A stretch of DNA of 64,000 nucleotides, taken from positions 248,001 to 312,000 of the forward strand of contig NZ_SIXF01000001.1 of NCBI RefSeq assembly GCF_004310665.1. Reading direction: 5' to 3'. The stretch comes from Pedobacter kyonggii. Its GTDB lineage: Bacteria > Bacteroidota > Bacteroidia > Sphingobacteriales > Sphingobacteriaceae. Shown here piece after piece: positions 54,531 through 63,964 of the stretch (position 1 is the first letter of the stretch; each line of letters begins with the position of its first letter). The notes under the pieces were generated by a model. The model was not told the DNA's origin, made no database searches, and was given only the letters and a program-made list of their open reading frames with translations. A program made the position numbers and the translations under genes.

Positions 54531-54540
54531 CCCTATAGGG
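54531..54540. promoter_or_regulatory. Perfect 10-bp palindrome before gldJ
   Basis: CCCTATAGGG lies 21 nt before the gldJ ATG in otherwise AT-rich leader DNA. It could be an operator or leader hairpin. Confidence 0.3.
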
Positions 54541-54561
54541 ACGATTTTCCCAACGAACTAT

Positions 54562-56244
54562 ATGAAAAAACTGTTACTATATTCTTTTACTTGTTTTTCA
54601 TTGGCTGTATTACTTACGAGCTGTAGCTCAAAAGGAGGTAACAGTTCTAGTAAAACAGGTATTCCTTATGCCGATAGGAAAAGCAAAAACAACCAATCTG
54701 GTGCTTTTGCTGTAGCTACTCAATACAAGAGAGCTCCGGGTCCTGGCTTAATTCCAATTGAAGGTGGAGTTTTAGTTGTTGGTGGTAGTGCCATCGAAGT
54801 ACCCGGTGTTGAACCAAGTATTTACAACTATAAAAGACAGGTTACAGTTCCATCATTTTATATGGATGAAACTGAAGTATCGAATACCGATTGGTTAGAA
54901 TACCTACACTGGATCAGATACAACTTCCCTGAAGACCGTGAATATTATTACAACGAACTTCCCGACACTTTGGTTTGGCGTCAGGCATTATCATATAATG
55001 AACCTTACGTAGACAATTATTTAAGGCACCCGGCTTATCGCGATTACCCTGTTGTAGGTGTTTCATGGGAGCAAGCTTCCCGCTATTGCGAATGGAGAAC
55101 ATCCAGGGCAAACGAATTTATTTTACGCGAAAAAGGGATCTTAACTGATTATAAAACGCTCGCTGGAAATGGAAAAGGAAACACGGCTACTACGGCAGCA
55201 GCTCCAAAACCAGACAAACCGTTTAATACTGATGCATATTTAAACAATCAGTATGATGATAAAGGTAAAAATGCACCTATTGATTACAATACCAAAGCTG
55301 GCGCAGCAACATCAACTGCAGGAGGAACAGCAGCTCCAGCATCTGGAGGTAAAAACAATCAGCCTAGAAGAACTGCGACACTAGAAGATGGTGTAATTAT
55401 GCAACCTTATCGTTTACCAACAGAAGCTGAATGGGAATATGCTGCTTTAGGTTTAATTGGTAACACGGAATACGAGAACATCAATCAGAATAAAATCTAC
55501 CCTTGGAATGGTTTAGGTGTTAGTTCAGCCAAAAAGAAAACCAGAGGTATGATTCAGGCCAATTTTAAAAGAGCACCTGGAGATTACATGGGTGTTGGCG
55601 GTTCTTTGAATGATAAGGGAGATTTAACTGTTCCGGTTATTCAGTACACACCAAACGATTTTGGTTTATATAATATGGCCGGTAACGTTAACGAGTGGGT
55701 TAATGATGTGTACAGAACGGCTACATTCAGTGATGCAGATGCATTTAACCCGTATCGTGGCAACCATTTCACCAATAAAAAATTAGAGGATTCACAAAGC
55801 GGGAAAATCGCATTGGATAAATATGGTAATCCGATTAAGGAAAATGCTTACGCTGGAAGAAAACAAACCTGGGCAGAAAAACAGGCACAGGCCAAACGTT
55901 CTGATTCGATTTCAAAATCGACTGATCCACAATCTCCAATAGCATCAACCAGTTATCAGGCCGATCAAAGAGGTTACCGTGATAGACAAAATACTTTATT
56001 AAATGAAGAAGGTGTAACGCTTGTAAACGATAAATCCAGAGTTTACAAGGGTGGTTCCTGGAATGATATGGCTTACTGGTTAAACCCGGCAACACGCCGT
56101 TTTATGCAACAAGATGAATCATCAGCAGAAGTTGGTTTCCGTTGTGCCATGACCATGCTTGGCGCTCCAGAAATTAATACTGCAGGTAAAAGAAATTTTA
56201 AAAACCCTCCTCAAAAACCTTATAGGGTAAGTAGAGGTAAATAA
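54562..56244 (+). CDS. gldJ: Gliding/type IX secretion lipoprotein GldJ
   Basis: The 560-aa lipoprotein (lipobox LLTSC, C21) has a formylglycine-generating-enzyme-like (SUMF1) fold, without evidence of enzyme activity. GldJ-specific features are YMDETEVSNTDWLEYLHW (~100-117), LPDTLVWRQALSYNE and NYLRHPAYRDYPVVGVSWEQA (the last starting ~154). GNVNEWVNDVYR and KGGSWNDMAYWLNPATRRF mark the C-terminal half. GldJ is needed for a stable GldK/type IX secretion complex. A low-complexity insert (~205-280) separates the two halves. GldK has a different N-terminal pattern, so GldJ is preferred. A terminator follows. Confidence 0.93.
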   Translation: MKKLLLYSFTCFSLAVLLTSCSSKGGNSSSKTGIPYADRKSKNNQSGAFAVATQYKRAPGPGLIPIEGGVLVVGGSAIEVPGVEPSIYNYKRQVTVPSFYMDETEVSNTDWLEYLHWIRYNFPEDREYYYNELPDTLVWRQALSYNEPYVDNYLRHPAYRDYPVVGVSWEQASRYCEWRTSRANEFILREKGILTDYKTLAGNGKGNTATTAAAPKPDKPFNTDAYLNNQYDDKGKNAPIDYNTKAGAATSTAGGTAAPASGGKNNQPRRTATLEDGVIMQPYRLPTEAEWEYAALGLIGNTEYENINQNKIYPWNGLGVSSAKKKTRGMIQANFKRAPGDYMGVGGSLNDKGDLTVPVIQYTPNDFGLYNMAGNVNEWVNDVYRTATFSDADAFNPYRGNHFTNKKLEDSQSGKIALDKYGNPIKENAYAGRKQTWAEKQAQAKRSDSISKSTDPQSPIASTSYQADQRGYRDRQNTLLNEEGVTLVNDKSRVYKGGSWNDMAYWLNPATRRFMQQDESSAEVGFRCAMTMLGAPEINTAGKRNFKNPPQKPYRVSRGK

Positions 56245-56249
56245 AAAAG

Positions 56250-56280
56250 AAAAGTCCCGACATTAATCGGGACTTTTTTA
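56250..56280 (+). terminator. Terminator after gldJ
   Basis: AAAAGTCCCGA pairs with TCGGGACTTTT exactly around CATTAA, followed by T residues. The rest of 56281-56500 contains no gene I can identify. Confidence 0.9.
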
Positions 56281-56500
56281 TGTGTTGTATTTTATTAGAT
56301 TTTTACGTGGTAGCTTTTTTAGTGATATATACCATTAAGAGGATTAAGATAGGCACTGTGTAAACCCAAATGACCTCAGGTGGTTAAAGACTCGCATATT
56401 TTGCTCAACATTAAGAAGTTAAGAGCATTAAGAAAGTGATCTCATTAAATATTGGCGGCTTAACCTTAATATCTTTTAATACCTTAATGGTAAAAGCTAT

Positions 56501-57001
56501 CTACTTAAACTGAATCAAAATCTGGTTCTTCTCTACCTTATCGCCCTGCTTAATCAAAACTTTCTTTATCACACCATCTGTCGATGATTTCAAGATGTTT
56601 TCCATTTTCATCGCTTCCAGAACCAATAGGTTATCCCCTTTTTTTACCTCAGCGTTCTCTTCAACCAAAACCTTTAGCACCAAACCAGGCATCGGTGCTT
56701 TAATCTCTGAAACTTTATTAGCGGCTAAATTATCCAGCCCCAGCTGTTTTAACAAAACATCAAACCGATCTTCGATGCTAATCTGATAAATATTACCGTT
56801 AACCTTTATTTTACAGGTTTTATCTGCTTTATTCAGCTCAACCAGCTCTGTATTAAAAGATTTATTCTGGTATAAAACATGCGTACTATTATTCCCAATG
56901 GAACTCAGATCGAACTGAATGGGTTCTCCGTTTACCAAAAAAGATGACTCCTTATTTTCAACCTCGAATAAAAACTGATCGTTTACTTTTACTTTATACA
57001 T
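56501..57001 (-). CDS. Biotin carboxyl carrier protein
   Basis: The 166-aa protein ends in a biotinyl domain (~100-166) with the biotin-accepting lysine K132 in LEAMKMEN and the hairpin IKAPMPGLVLKVLV. The N-terminal ~95 residues form a separate domain typical of carrier subunits of propionyl/acetyl-CoA or other acyl-CoA carboxylases. No carboxylase subunit is in the window. It is the last gene of a dense minus-strand run. Confidence 0.92.
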   Translation of the reverse strand: MYKVKVNDQFLFEVENKESSFLVNGEPIQFDLSSIGNNSTHVLYQNKSFNTELVELNKADKTCKIKVNGNIYQISIEDRFDVLLKQLGLDNLAANKVSEIKAPMPGLVLKVLVEENAEVKKGDNLLVLEAMKMENILKSSTDGVIKKVLIKQGDKVEKNQILIQFK

Positions 57002-57004
57002 TCG

Positions 57005-57703
57005 TTATTGGGTTAAAGCATACTGAACTAAATTTGCGCCCATTTTAAGCGCCTTAGTCCTCGTTTCTTGTGTATCTTCAGGATATGTACCAAAATCTTC
57101 CCAACCATTCCCTAAATCGCACTCAAAGGTGTAATAGCACACCACTCTACCTTTATAAATCAATGCAAATCCCTGAGGTCTTTTATTATCATGCTCATGA
57201 ATTTTTGGCAGGCCTCCCGGAAACTTAAATTTCTGATTGTAAATCGCGTGGTTAGCCGGCAATTCAACAAAACTAAGTTCCGGGAATACCTTTTTCATCT
57301 GCGGGCGGATAAATTTATCCAATCCATAATTATCATCAATATGAAGAAAACCACCGCCTGTAAGGTACTGTCTTAAGTTTTTAATTTCCTGATCGTTAAA
57401 AACTACGTTTCCGTGGCCAGTCATATAAACAAATGGATAATTGAATATTTCTTTCGAGCCTACTTCTACGATACTTTCTTCGGCATAAAAATTAGTCTTT
57501 AAATTGGCATTACAGTAGGCAATTAAATTGGGCAAAGCTGTCCTATCTGCATACCAATCACCACCACCGTTATACTTCAATTTGGCCATGCGGTAGGTTG
57601 GTGGAATAAAAGCAAAAAACATAAAGCTAAAAGCTAAAAGACCAAAGCTGAAAGACCAAAGCTTAAACCTAGAAAACTGGAAACTGAAAACTGAAAACTT
57701 CAA
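57005..57703 (-). CDS. DUF4159 secreted protein
   Basis: The 232-aa protein matches DUF4159: RMAKLKYNGGGDWYADRTAL (~38-57), VYMTGHGNVVFNDQEIKNLR (~92-111), a GGGFLHIDDNYGLDKFIRPQ segment (~116-135) and CYYTFECDLGNGWEDFGTY (~188-206). It probably has a flavodoxin/amidotransferase-like fold with unknown activity. The first ~32 residues form a hydrophobic signal/anchor that comes from near-repeated DNA (see 57622-57702), so the start may be later. Three nt from the carrier gene and 5 nt from rsmE. Confidence 0.85.
   Translation of the reverse strand: MKFSVFSFQFSRFKLWSFSFGLLAFSFMFFAFIPPTYRMAKLKYNGGGDWYADRTALPNLIAYCNANLKTNFYAEESIVEVGSKEIFNYPFVYMTGHGNVVFNDQEIKNLRQYLTGGGFLHIDDNYGLDKFIRPQMKKVFPELSFVELPANHAIYNQKFKFPGGLPKIHEHDNKRPQGFALIYKGRVVCYYTFECDLGNGWEDFGTYPEDTQETRTKALKMGANLVQYALTQ
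57622..57702. repeat. Low-complexity degenerate repeats in the DUF4159 start region
   Basis: Units such as AAAGACCAAAGCT (twice) and AAACTGAAAACTG run head to tail. On the minus strand they encode the hydrophobic N-terminus of the DUF4159 protein. Confidence 0.55.
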
Positions 57704-57708
57704 ATTGA

Positions 57709-58413
57709 TTATCGGTTAAGGTAATTGATTTCAAAACAAACAGATAATGCAGCAGTTTCTGTGCGCAATCTGTTATCACCTAAAGTTAATGCTTTAAAGC
57801 CTTTGTTCAAAGCTAAATTAACTTCATCAGGTGTGAAATCTCCTTCAGGGCCAATAAGAATCAAATATTTTTGATGTGGAGTTACTAGTTTGGATATATA
57901 TTGTTTCTCGTCATTATCGATACAATGTGCTATTAATTTATCCCCATCAAATGGTTCTTTTAAAAAAGTATCAAAAGAAATAGCATCATTCAACTTGGGA
58001 TGATAAGCTTTAATGGATTGTTTTATTGCAGACGTAATCACTTTGTTGAGGCGGTCTTCTTTAACTACCCTGCGCTCCGATCGATCGGTAATAATTGGTG
58101 TAATTTCATCAATACCCAGTTCTGTAGCTTTTTCTAAAAACCATTCTATGCGGTCGATATTTTTAGTTGGCGCAACAGCAATATGCAGGTAATGATTTCT
58201 TTTATGAAACTCCGTTTCTACCTTTAAAATGGATAAAGAAACTTTTTTCGGATTATCGGAAGTGATTTCAGCAGTGTAAAAACCACCTTTCCCATCAACC
58301 AGGTTAACGATAGAGCCTATGCTAAGGCGAAGCACCCTAACGCAATGTTTGCTCTCTTCTTCGTTAAGCGTATAAGTATTTTGGGTTATATCTGGCGTAT
58401 AAAAAATATGCAT
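57709..58413 (-). CDS. rsmE: 16S rRNA m3U1498 methyltransferase RsmE
   Basis: RsmE methylates N3 of U1498 of 16S rRNA. The 234-aa SPOUT-fold protein has the knot motifs LIGPEGDFTPDEVNLA (~185-200) and TLGDNRLRTETAALS (~209-223). An N-terminal PUA-like domain is at ~1-70 (HIFYTPDITQNTYTL; EESKHCVRVLRLSIG). Length and order are typical. Adjacent genes are co-directional with gaps of 5 and 8 nt. Confidence 0.97.
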   Translation of the reverse strand: MHIFYTPDITQNTYTLNEEESKHCVRVLRLSIGSIVNLVDGKGGFYTAEITSDNPKKVSLSILKVETEFHKRNHYLHIAVAPTKNIDRIEWFLEKATELGIDEITPIITDRSERRVVKEDRLNKVITSAIKQSIKAYHPKLNDAISFDTFLKEPFDGDKLIAHCIDNDEKQYISKLVTPHQKYLILIGPEGDFTPDEVNLALNKGFKALTLGDNRLRTETAALSVCFEINYLNR

Positions 58414-58421
58414 AGTTGAAA

Positions 58422-59846
58422 TTAATGATTATCAACCATATCTGCTTTATTGATCACCAATTCTAACTTGATTGTTTCGATATTCTGCTCTGTTTTTTTA
58501 AGGATGGTAAACAGATATCCGTACGATTCGTTGCTTTCGCCTACCTCGGGGATACGTTCAAAGACGTGAGAAACCAAACCACCAATGGTATCGAAATCTT
58601 CATCCTCTGGTAAATCGTGAGGCAGATGCTCATTCACATCATATACAGTAGCAAATGCATTTACGATAAACTCATTATCAGAAACTTTTTCTACTAGCGG
58701 CTTTTCTTCATCGTATTCATCCTGGATTTCCCCAACAAGCTCTTCAACAATATCTTCTAAGGTAACCATACCCGCTGTACCGCCAAACTCATCTAATACA
58801 ATTGCAATCTGTATGCGGTTACTTTGCAGTTCGCTCATCAGATCGTTAATTTTTTTGGTTTCTGTAACGAAATATGGTTTTCTGATGATATCGTTTAATG
58901 TCCAATGCTGATTACCCGCTGCAACCAATGGTAAAATATCTTTTGCATGGATAATCCCAACAATTTTATCCATAATATCATCGTAGACAGGCAAACGGGA
59001 ATACCCTTCCTTAATAATTGTATCAATCACTTCTTCTTTTGGAGAAGTTAATTCAATGCCCGAAATCTTGGTTCTTGGTACCATGATATTCTTAACCACG
59101 CGCTCATTAAAATCGAACACATTCTTAATCAGTTCATGTTCGTTGTTATCTAAGGCTCCGCTTTCTTTACCCTGGTCTAATAAATACTGAAGTTCTTCGG
59201 TACTATGAAGCGATTCATGTCCGCTTGAAGTGTCGATTCCGAATGGCTTAAGGATAATGGCAGCAAGGCTATTTAGCGTCCAAATGAATGGCTTAAATAC
59301 CACATAAAATATTTGAAGTGGTATAGAAATGAAAAGCGTTGTAGCTACAGGTCTTTGGATTGCAAAAGATTTTGGTGCTAGTTCACCAAATACAATATGC
59401 ATAACGGTAATAAGCGAAAAGGCGACGATTGTAGATGCGGTATGGATAGAAGCATCGCTTAAACCCCATTCCAGACTATCGAAAAGATTTTTGAAAATGG
59501 TATGCATAACGCCTTCACCTACCCAGCCTAAGCCAAGTGATGCAAGGGTTATGCCTAGCTGTGTGGCAGCCAAATACCCATCAAGGTTATGAATAATCCC
59601 TTTGGCCATTTTGCCAACACGGCTGCCTGTTTTTGCCTTAATTTCAATCTGTGATGCCCGGACTTTTACAATTGCAAACTCTGCTGCAACAAAAAACCCG
59701 TTAAGTAACACCAAAAATAATGCAAAGAATAATCGCCAGCCTACAGAAGTAGTATCGGATTCTTGTAAAGCAACCAAAACTACGTTTGCGGGCAGGATTG
59801 CACTTAGCTCAAAATTTAAAAACAAACATACCGTGGGTAAATCCAT
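58422..59846 (-). CDS. CNNM/CorC-type membrane protein with CBS domains
   Basis: The 474-aa protein has a DUF21/CNNM transmembrane domain (~30-210) beginning FALFLVLLNGFFVAAEFAIV, and a CBS pair (~245-365; MVPRTKISGIEL, then LQSNRIQIAIVLDEFGGTAG). A CorC/HlyC domain at ~385-465 includes DFDTIGGLVSHVFERIPEVG. Such proteins are implicated in magnesium or cobalt efflux; hemolysin labels are historic. The start codon overlaps the ppa stop by one base (TAATG), indicating translational coupling. Confidence 0.93.
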   Translation of the reverse strand: MDLPTVCLFLNFELSAILPANVVLVALQESDTTSVGWRLFFALFLVLLNGFFVAAEFAIVKVRASQIEIKAKTGSRVGKMAKGIIHNLDGYLAATQLGITLASLGLGWVGEGVMHTIFKNLFDSLEWGLSDASIHTASTIVAFSLITVMHIVFGELAPKSFAIQRPVATTLFISIPLQIFYVVFKPFIWTLNSLAAIILKPFGIDTSSGHESLHSTEELQYLLDQGKESGALDNNEHELIKNVFDFNERVVKNIMVPRTKISGIELTSPKEEVIDTIIKEGYSRLPVYDDIMDKIVGIIHAKDILPLVAAGNQHWTLNDIIRKPYFVTETKKINDLMSELQSNRIQIAIVLDEFGGTAGMVTLEDIVEELVGEIQDEYDEEKPLVEKVSDNEFIVNAFATVYDVNEHLPHDLPEDEDFDTIGGLVSHVFERIPEVGESNESYGYLFTILKKTEQNIETIKLELVINKADMVDNH

Positions 59847-60397
59847 TAAGCCAATTCTCTAAATGTTGTGTTATAAAGTTCTATGCTTTCTTTAATTACT
59901 TTATGCGCATAACGAACACCAAGTAAATGTTCGATAGTTACATTTTTATCTTCTAATGCTTTATAATCCTGAAAGAAACGAACAATTTCTTTCATTTGGT
60001 GTGGAGGCAATTCATCTAAATCGTTGATGTAGTTTACCGACATATCGTGAGCTGCAACCGCGATAATTTTATCATCTTGCTCTCCGTTATCTACCATGTG
60101 CATTACACCTACCACTTTCGCTTCGATCAATGTCATTGGATAAACATCTACCGAGCAAAGCACCAGAATATCTAACGGATCTTTATCATCGCAGTAAGTT
60201 TGCGGAATAAAGCCATAATTTGCCGGGTACATTACTGATGAAAAAAGAACCCGATCTAACTTAATCAGACCTGATTCTTTATCTATTTCGTATTTTGCTT
60301 TTGATCCTTTTGGAATTTCAATAATTGCGTTTACAATTTCTGGAACATTGTGTCCAGGAGATACGCTATGCCATGCGTGATGATCGTCTTTTGCCAT
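59846..60397 (-). CDS. ppa: Inorganic pyrophosphatase
   Basis: The family I soluble enzyme hydrolyses pyrophosphate, driving biosynthetic reactions. The 183-aa product has the signature D-x-D-P-x-D in DDKDPLDIL (~78-86). [20 protein letters not shown] is at ~27-46 and the substrate loop tyrosine in [12 protein letters not shown] is at ~58-69. The start [11 protein letters not shown] is directly followed by [13 protein letters not shown]. It is 2 nt after the dedA stop and overlaps the downstream gene by one base. Confidence 0.96.
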   Translation of the reverse strand: MAKDDHHAWHSVSPGHNVPEIVNAIIEIPKGSKAKYEIDKESGLIKLDRVLFSSVMYPANYGFIPQTYCDDKDPLDILVLCSVDVYPMTLIEAKVVGVMHMVDNGEQDDKIIAVAAHDMSVNYINDLDELPPHQMKEIVRFFQDYKALEDKNVTIEHLLGVRYAHKVIKESIELYNTTFRELA

Positions 60398-60399
60398 TT

Positions 60400-61065
60400 C
60401 TAATTTAAATCTGTTTTATCCTCTTCAGGAGCACTCACTACTTTACTTTTTACAAAGGTAATTAATAATGGTATAGTTGTAATAAGGATAAAGCCAATAA
60501 TAATATATAATAAATAATCGTTTATTTCTTTTTCAAATCTTTTGCCTAAAAAATAACCAAGCAAAGTTAAGGAACAGATCCAGATTACCCCACCTACGAC
60601 ATTATATAAAGCAAATTTTTTAAAGTCTAGTTTTACAACCCCTGCAAAAATCGGTGCAAAAGTTCTAACAATTGGTACAAATCTGCCCATTATTAATGCA
60701 AAGGCACCTTGTTTATGATAATAATCTTCTGCTGCCTTTAAATATCTCTTCTTAAAAAAGAAACTGTCTTTTCTGGTATACAATACAGGGCCAGTTTTAC
60801 GCCCGAACCAATAGCCGGTAAAATTCCCAGAAATGGCTGCAAAACACAAGCCTGCCAAGAGCACAGCAATGTTAACATCAAGCTTGCCTGTTGCAACAAA
60901 CATTCCCGCTAAAAACAATAAATAATCACCAGGAAGAAAAAAACCAAAAAACAGGCCTGTTTCTGCATAGATAACGAATACGACTAGATAGAAACCACCC
61001 TCCCTCAATAATTTCTCGGGATCAAGTAGCTGATGCAGGTTATTCCAAAAATCGTGCATATTCAA
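60400..61065 (-). CDS. DedA-family membrane protein
   Basis: The 221-aa protein belongs to DedA/VTT proteins, polytopic membrane proteins implicated in undecaprenyl phosphate or lipid flipping and proton-dependent homeostasis. Characteristic segments are [20 protein letters not shown] (~31-50), [13 protein letters not shown] (~85-97) and [17 protein letters not shown] (~127-143), containing conserved acidic and arginine residues. The substrate here is unknown. Spacing of 2 nt to ppa; 41 nt from nuoN. Confidence 0.93.
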   Translation of the reverse strand: MNMHDFWNNLHQLLDPEKLLREGGFYLVVFVIYAETGLFFGFFLPGDYLLFLAGMFVATGKLDVNIAVLLAGLCFAAISGNFTGYWFGRKTGPVLYTRKDSFFFKKRYLKAAEDYYHKQGAFALIMGRFVPIVRTFAPIFAGVVKLDFKKFALYNVVGGVIWICSLTLLGYFLGKRFEKEINDYLLYIIIGFILITTIPLLITFVKSKVVSAPEEDKTDLN

Positions 61066-61106
61066 TTATTCGTAAAACTACAAATAATTATTAAACAACA
61101 GCATAC

Positions 61107-62477
61107 CTATATCAGGTTTAAAATAATTGCAGGATAAATACCTAAAATTAATGTAATTGCTACAGAAACCAACAACACAACTTTGTATTGTACAGGGGCT
61201 GAAAGCTCTGTTTCTGCGCCGTCTTTAAACCACATGGCTACAATTACCCTAAAATAATAATAGAAACCAACCAGCGCATTTAAAATAGCAAATGCAACAA
61301 GTAAGGTTTTATATTCGGTCATTACATTCAGGAACATTAAATATTTTCCGATAAAACCAGCTGTTAGCGGAATACCAGCTAACGAAAGCATAGCTACGGT
61401 TAAACATAATGCTATTAGTGGATTACGTTTAGCTAAACCATTGAAACTTTCGAAGCTATCGCTACCCATTTTTTGCTTCACCAATATTAATACCGCAAAA
61501 GCGATAATTGATGCGAAGGTGTAAGCCGCGGCATAAACCAATACGTTGTTTTCAGAGTTTTTGGTTAACACAATAAGCGAAAACAATAGGTAACCCGCGT
61601 GTGAAATACTCGAATATGCCAACATGCGTTTGAAGTTCCTTTGGAACAGCGCAGTTACGTTTCCGATGAATAAGGTTAAACAAACAATTACCATAAGTGG
61701 TGCAACCCAAAAATCGTGAAGTGGAGCAAGTGCACCAGCAAATAATCTTAAAAAAGCAGCAAAACCTGCAGTTTTAACAACAGTACTCATGAAAGTGGTA
61801 ATTAAAGAAGGAGCGCCTTCATATACATCTGGAGTCCAGAAGTGGAAAGGAGCAGCACCAACCTTAAAGCTTAAACCAATCATCATCAGGATAACGCCAG
61901 GATAGAATATTGGAGAAATTGTTTGACTATTTACCAGATAAGCTTGTATTTTATCTAAATCGAATGAACCTGTAGCGCCATAAATTAACGTGATACCAAA
62001 TAATAGGAAACCAGTTGAGAAAGCACCCATTAGGAAATACTTTAAAGAAGCTTCGTTAGAGGCAAAATCCTTTTTACGGATACCAGCCAAAATGTATAAA
62101 CTCACCGACATGATTTCTAAGCCTACAAATAACATGGCCATATTTTTATACGATACCATCATGATCATTCCGGCAAGTGCGAAAAGAATCAAGGTAAAAT
62201 ATTCGGCTATGTTATCGCTTTTAGCATGGAAATAGTTCTGTGTTAATAAAAAGATTAAAAGTGTACCGATAATACAGATCCCGGAAAATGCCAGGGCGAA
62301 GTTATCTGTCTGCATCATTCCGAAATGAACAGCATTGCCATTCCATGCACAAAAAGTAAATCCCAGTGCAGTAAGTAAGCCAACAACGGTAAGTGGTAGT
62401 AATGCTTTATTTGCCTTAAACAAACCTGCATAAAGCACTATAAAAGCTGTTATACTAATGGTTATAATAATATTCAT
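61107..62477 (-). CDS. nuoN: NADH-quinone oxidoreductase subunit N
   Basis: NuoN is one of the three antiporter-like proton-pumping subunits of respiratory complex I. The 456-aa polytopic protein has the hallmarks of the family: KVGAAPFHFWTPDVYEGAPS (~207-226) with the conserved lysine, and RNFKRMLAYSSISHAGYLLF (~277-296). A conserved glutamate lies in MLFVGLEIMSVSLYILAG (~115-132). It immediately follows nuoM (3 nt), the usual order. dedA follows after 41 nt. Confidence 0.96.
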   Translation of the reverse strand: MNIIITISITAFIVLYAGLFKANKALLPLTVVGLLTALGFTFCAWNGNAVHFGMMQTDNFALAFSGICIIGTLLIFLLTQNYFHAKSDNIAEYFTLILFALAGMIMMVSYKNMAMLFVGLEIMSVSLYILAGIRKKDFASNEASLKYFLMGAFSTGFLLFGITLIYGATGSFDLDKIQAYLVNSQTISPIFYPGVILMMIGLSFKVGAAPFHFWTPDVYEGAPSLITTFMSTVVKTAGFAAFLRLFAGALAPLHDFWVAPLMVIVCLTLFIGNVTALFQRNFKRMLAYSSISHAGYLLFSLIVLTKNSENNVLVYAAAYTFASIIAFAVLILVKQKMGSDSFESFNGLAKRNPLIALCLTVAMLSLAGIPLTAGFIGKYLMFLNVMTEYKTLLVAFAILNALVGFYYYFRVIVAMWFKDGAETELSAPVQYKVVLLVSVAITLILGIYPAIILNLI

Positions 62478-62480
62478 TGC

Positions 62481-63944
62481 TTAATTTACTGTGTTTAATT
62501 TTTGATTTACCTGTTCTAATAAATGTTGTACAGATGCCTCTGTTAAGTGCAAGATTGGTTTCGGATAAACACCCAAAACAATAATTAACGCACATATTGT
62601 ATAAAGAACCAATTTTTCGGTTCCTTTAATATCGGTGAAAGTGATGGTTAAGCTGTTGGTTTCGCCCAACATTACATTTTGGTACATGCGTAACATGTAA
62701 ACCGCACCAAAGATAATGGTTAATCCTGCAATAGCTGCTGCCCAAATGCCGTAGTTGTAAACGCCCATTAGCAATAAAAACTCACCAATAAATCCGTTTG
62801 TTCCCGGCAAAGCTACAGTGCCTAAAACAATGATCAGAAAAGTAAGTGCCAGCTGTGGTGCTACTTTCGCAATCCCGCCCAACTCTTCAATTTTATTGGT
62901 TTTAACTCGGGAGAAGATGATATCTAAAACAAAGAATAAACCCACTACATTAATACCATGACTCAGCATCTGCACCATTGCACCTTGCATGCCTTGCTGG
63001 TTGAAAGCAAAAATACCTGCTGAGATTAATCCAACGTGAGCAATTGACGAATAAGCTACTAAACGTTTAGCATCCTTTTGTGTAAAAGCAATCAGCGAAG
63101 CGTAAACGATACCGATGATTGATAGAATGATAGCCACTTGGCCCCAATCGTGAACGCCAGCCGGAACAATTGGCAGCAACCATCTAATTACACCATAAAT
63201 ACCCATTTTTAACATGATACCCGATAACAGCATAGTTCCTTGTGTAGGTGCCGCGGTATAAGTATCAGGTTGCCAGGTGTGGAAAGGGAAAATTGGCATC
63301 TTAATGGCAAAAGCGATAAAGAAAGCCCAGAAAATCCATCCTTGTTGTGCACCATCTAAGTTTAAAGCGTAAAAAGCCTGAATATCAAAATTTTGTACCG
63401 GGTTATGGAGATATAGGTAAATTATACCCATCAACATAAATAAAGAACCTGCAATAGTGTAAACGAAAAATTTCATGTTGATCCGTATGCGGTCTTTTCC
63501 TCCCCAAATGGCACAGATGAAATAAATCGGAATTAATGCTGCTTCCCATCCGATATAGAACAAGAACGCATCTAATGCAGTAAATACCAATAACAGGCCA
63601 CACTGCATAAATAAAATCAACGCATAAAATGCAGCCGGATTTCTATACTCGTGGTTGTAGCTCGATAAAATTATAATCGGCACCAATAGATTGGTTAGCA
63701 ATACCACAAGCATGCTGATTCCATCGATACCTGCGTGGAAATTGATGCCTAAATCTGCAATCCATGGCAAATTAACCTCAAATTGGGTACTTGCATTTGG
63801 AATGAAATTACAGGCGATAACCAAAGCCAAACCTAAAGAAACAACCGAAAATATGGTCGAAACTATTTTAGCCGACTTACCAGCAAATGCAGTAACAATT
63901 GCACCTACAAGCGGAAGAAATATAAGTAGTAAAAGTTGTTCCAT
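62481..63944 (-). CDS. nuoM: NADH-quinone oxidoreductase subunit M
   Basis: NuoM is an antiporter-like complex I membrane subunit, 487 aa here. Diagnostic elements: FYIGWEAALIPIYFICAIWG (~126-145, catalytic glutamate), AIKMPIFPFHTWQPDTYTA (~213-231, lysine), AFTQKDAKRLVAYSSIAHVG (~283-302) and LVALPGTNGFIGEFLLLMG-type end (~376-394). The orientation L-M-N on the minus strand matches other nuo operons; the nuoL gene ends 20 nt to the right. Confidence 0.97.
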   Translation of the reverse strand: MEQLLLLIFLPLVGAIVTAFAGKSAKIVSTIFSVVSLGLALVIACNFIPNASTQFEVNLPWIADLGINFHAGIDGISMLVVLLTNLLVPIIILSSYNHEYRNPAAFYALILFMQCGLLLVFTALDAFLFYIGWEAALIPIYFICAIWGGKDRIRINMKFFVYTIAGSLFMLMGIIYLYLHNPVQNFDIQAFYALNLDGAQQGWIFWAFFIAFAIKMPIFPFHTWQPDTYTAAPTQGTMLLSGIMLKMGIYGVIRWLLPIVPAGVHDWGQVAIILSIIGIVYASLIAFTQKDAKRLVAYSSIAHVGLISAGIFAFNQQGMQGAMVQMLSHGINVVGLFFVLDIIFSRVKTNKIEELGGIAKVAPQLALTFLIIVLGTVALPGTNGFIGEFLLLMGVYNYGIWAAAIAGLTIIFGAVYMLRMYQNVMLGETNSLTITFTDIKGTEKLVLYTICALIIVLGVYPKPILHLTEASVQHLLEQVNQKLNTVN

Positions 63945-63964
63945 TATTTAATTTTGAACCCTTT

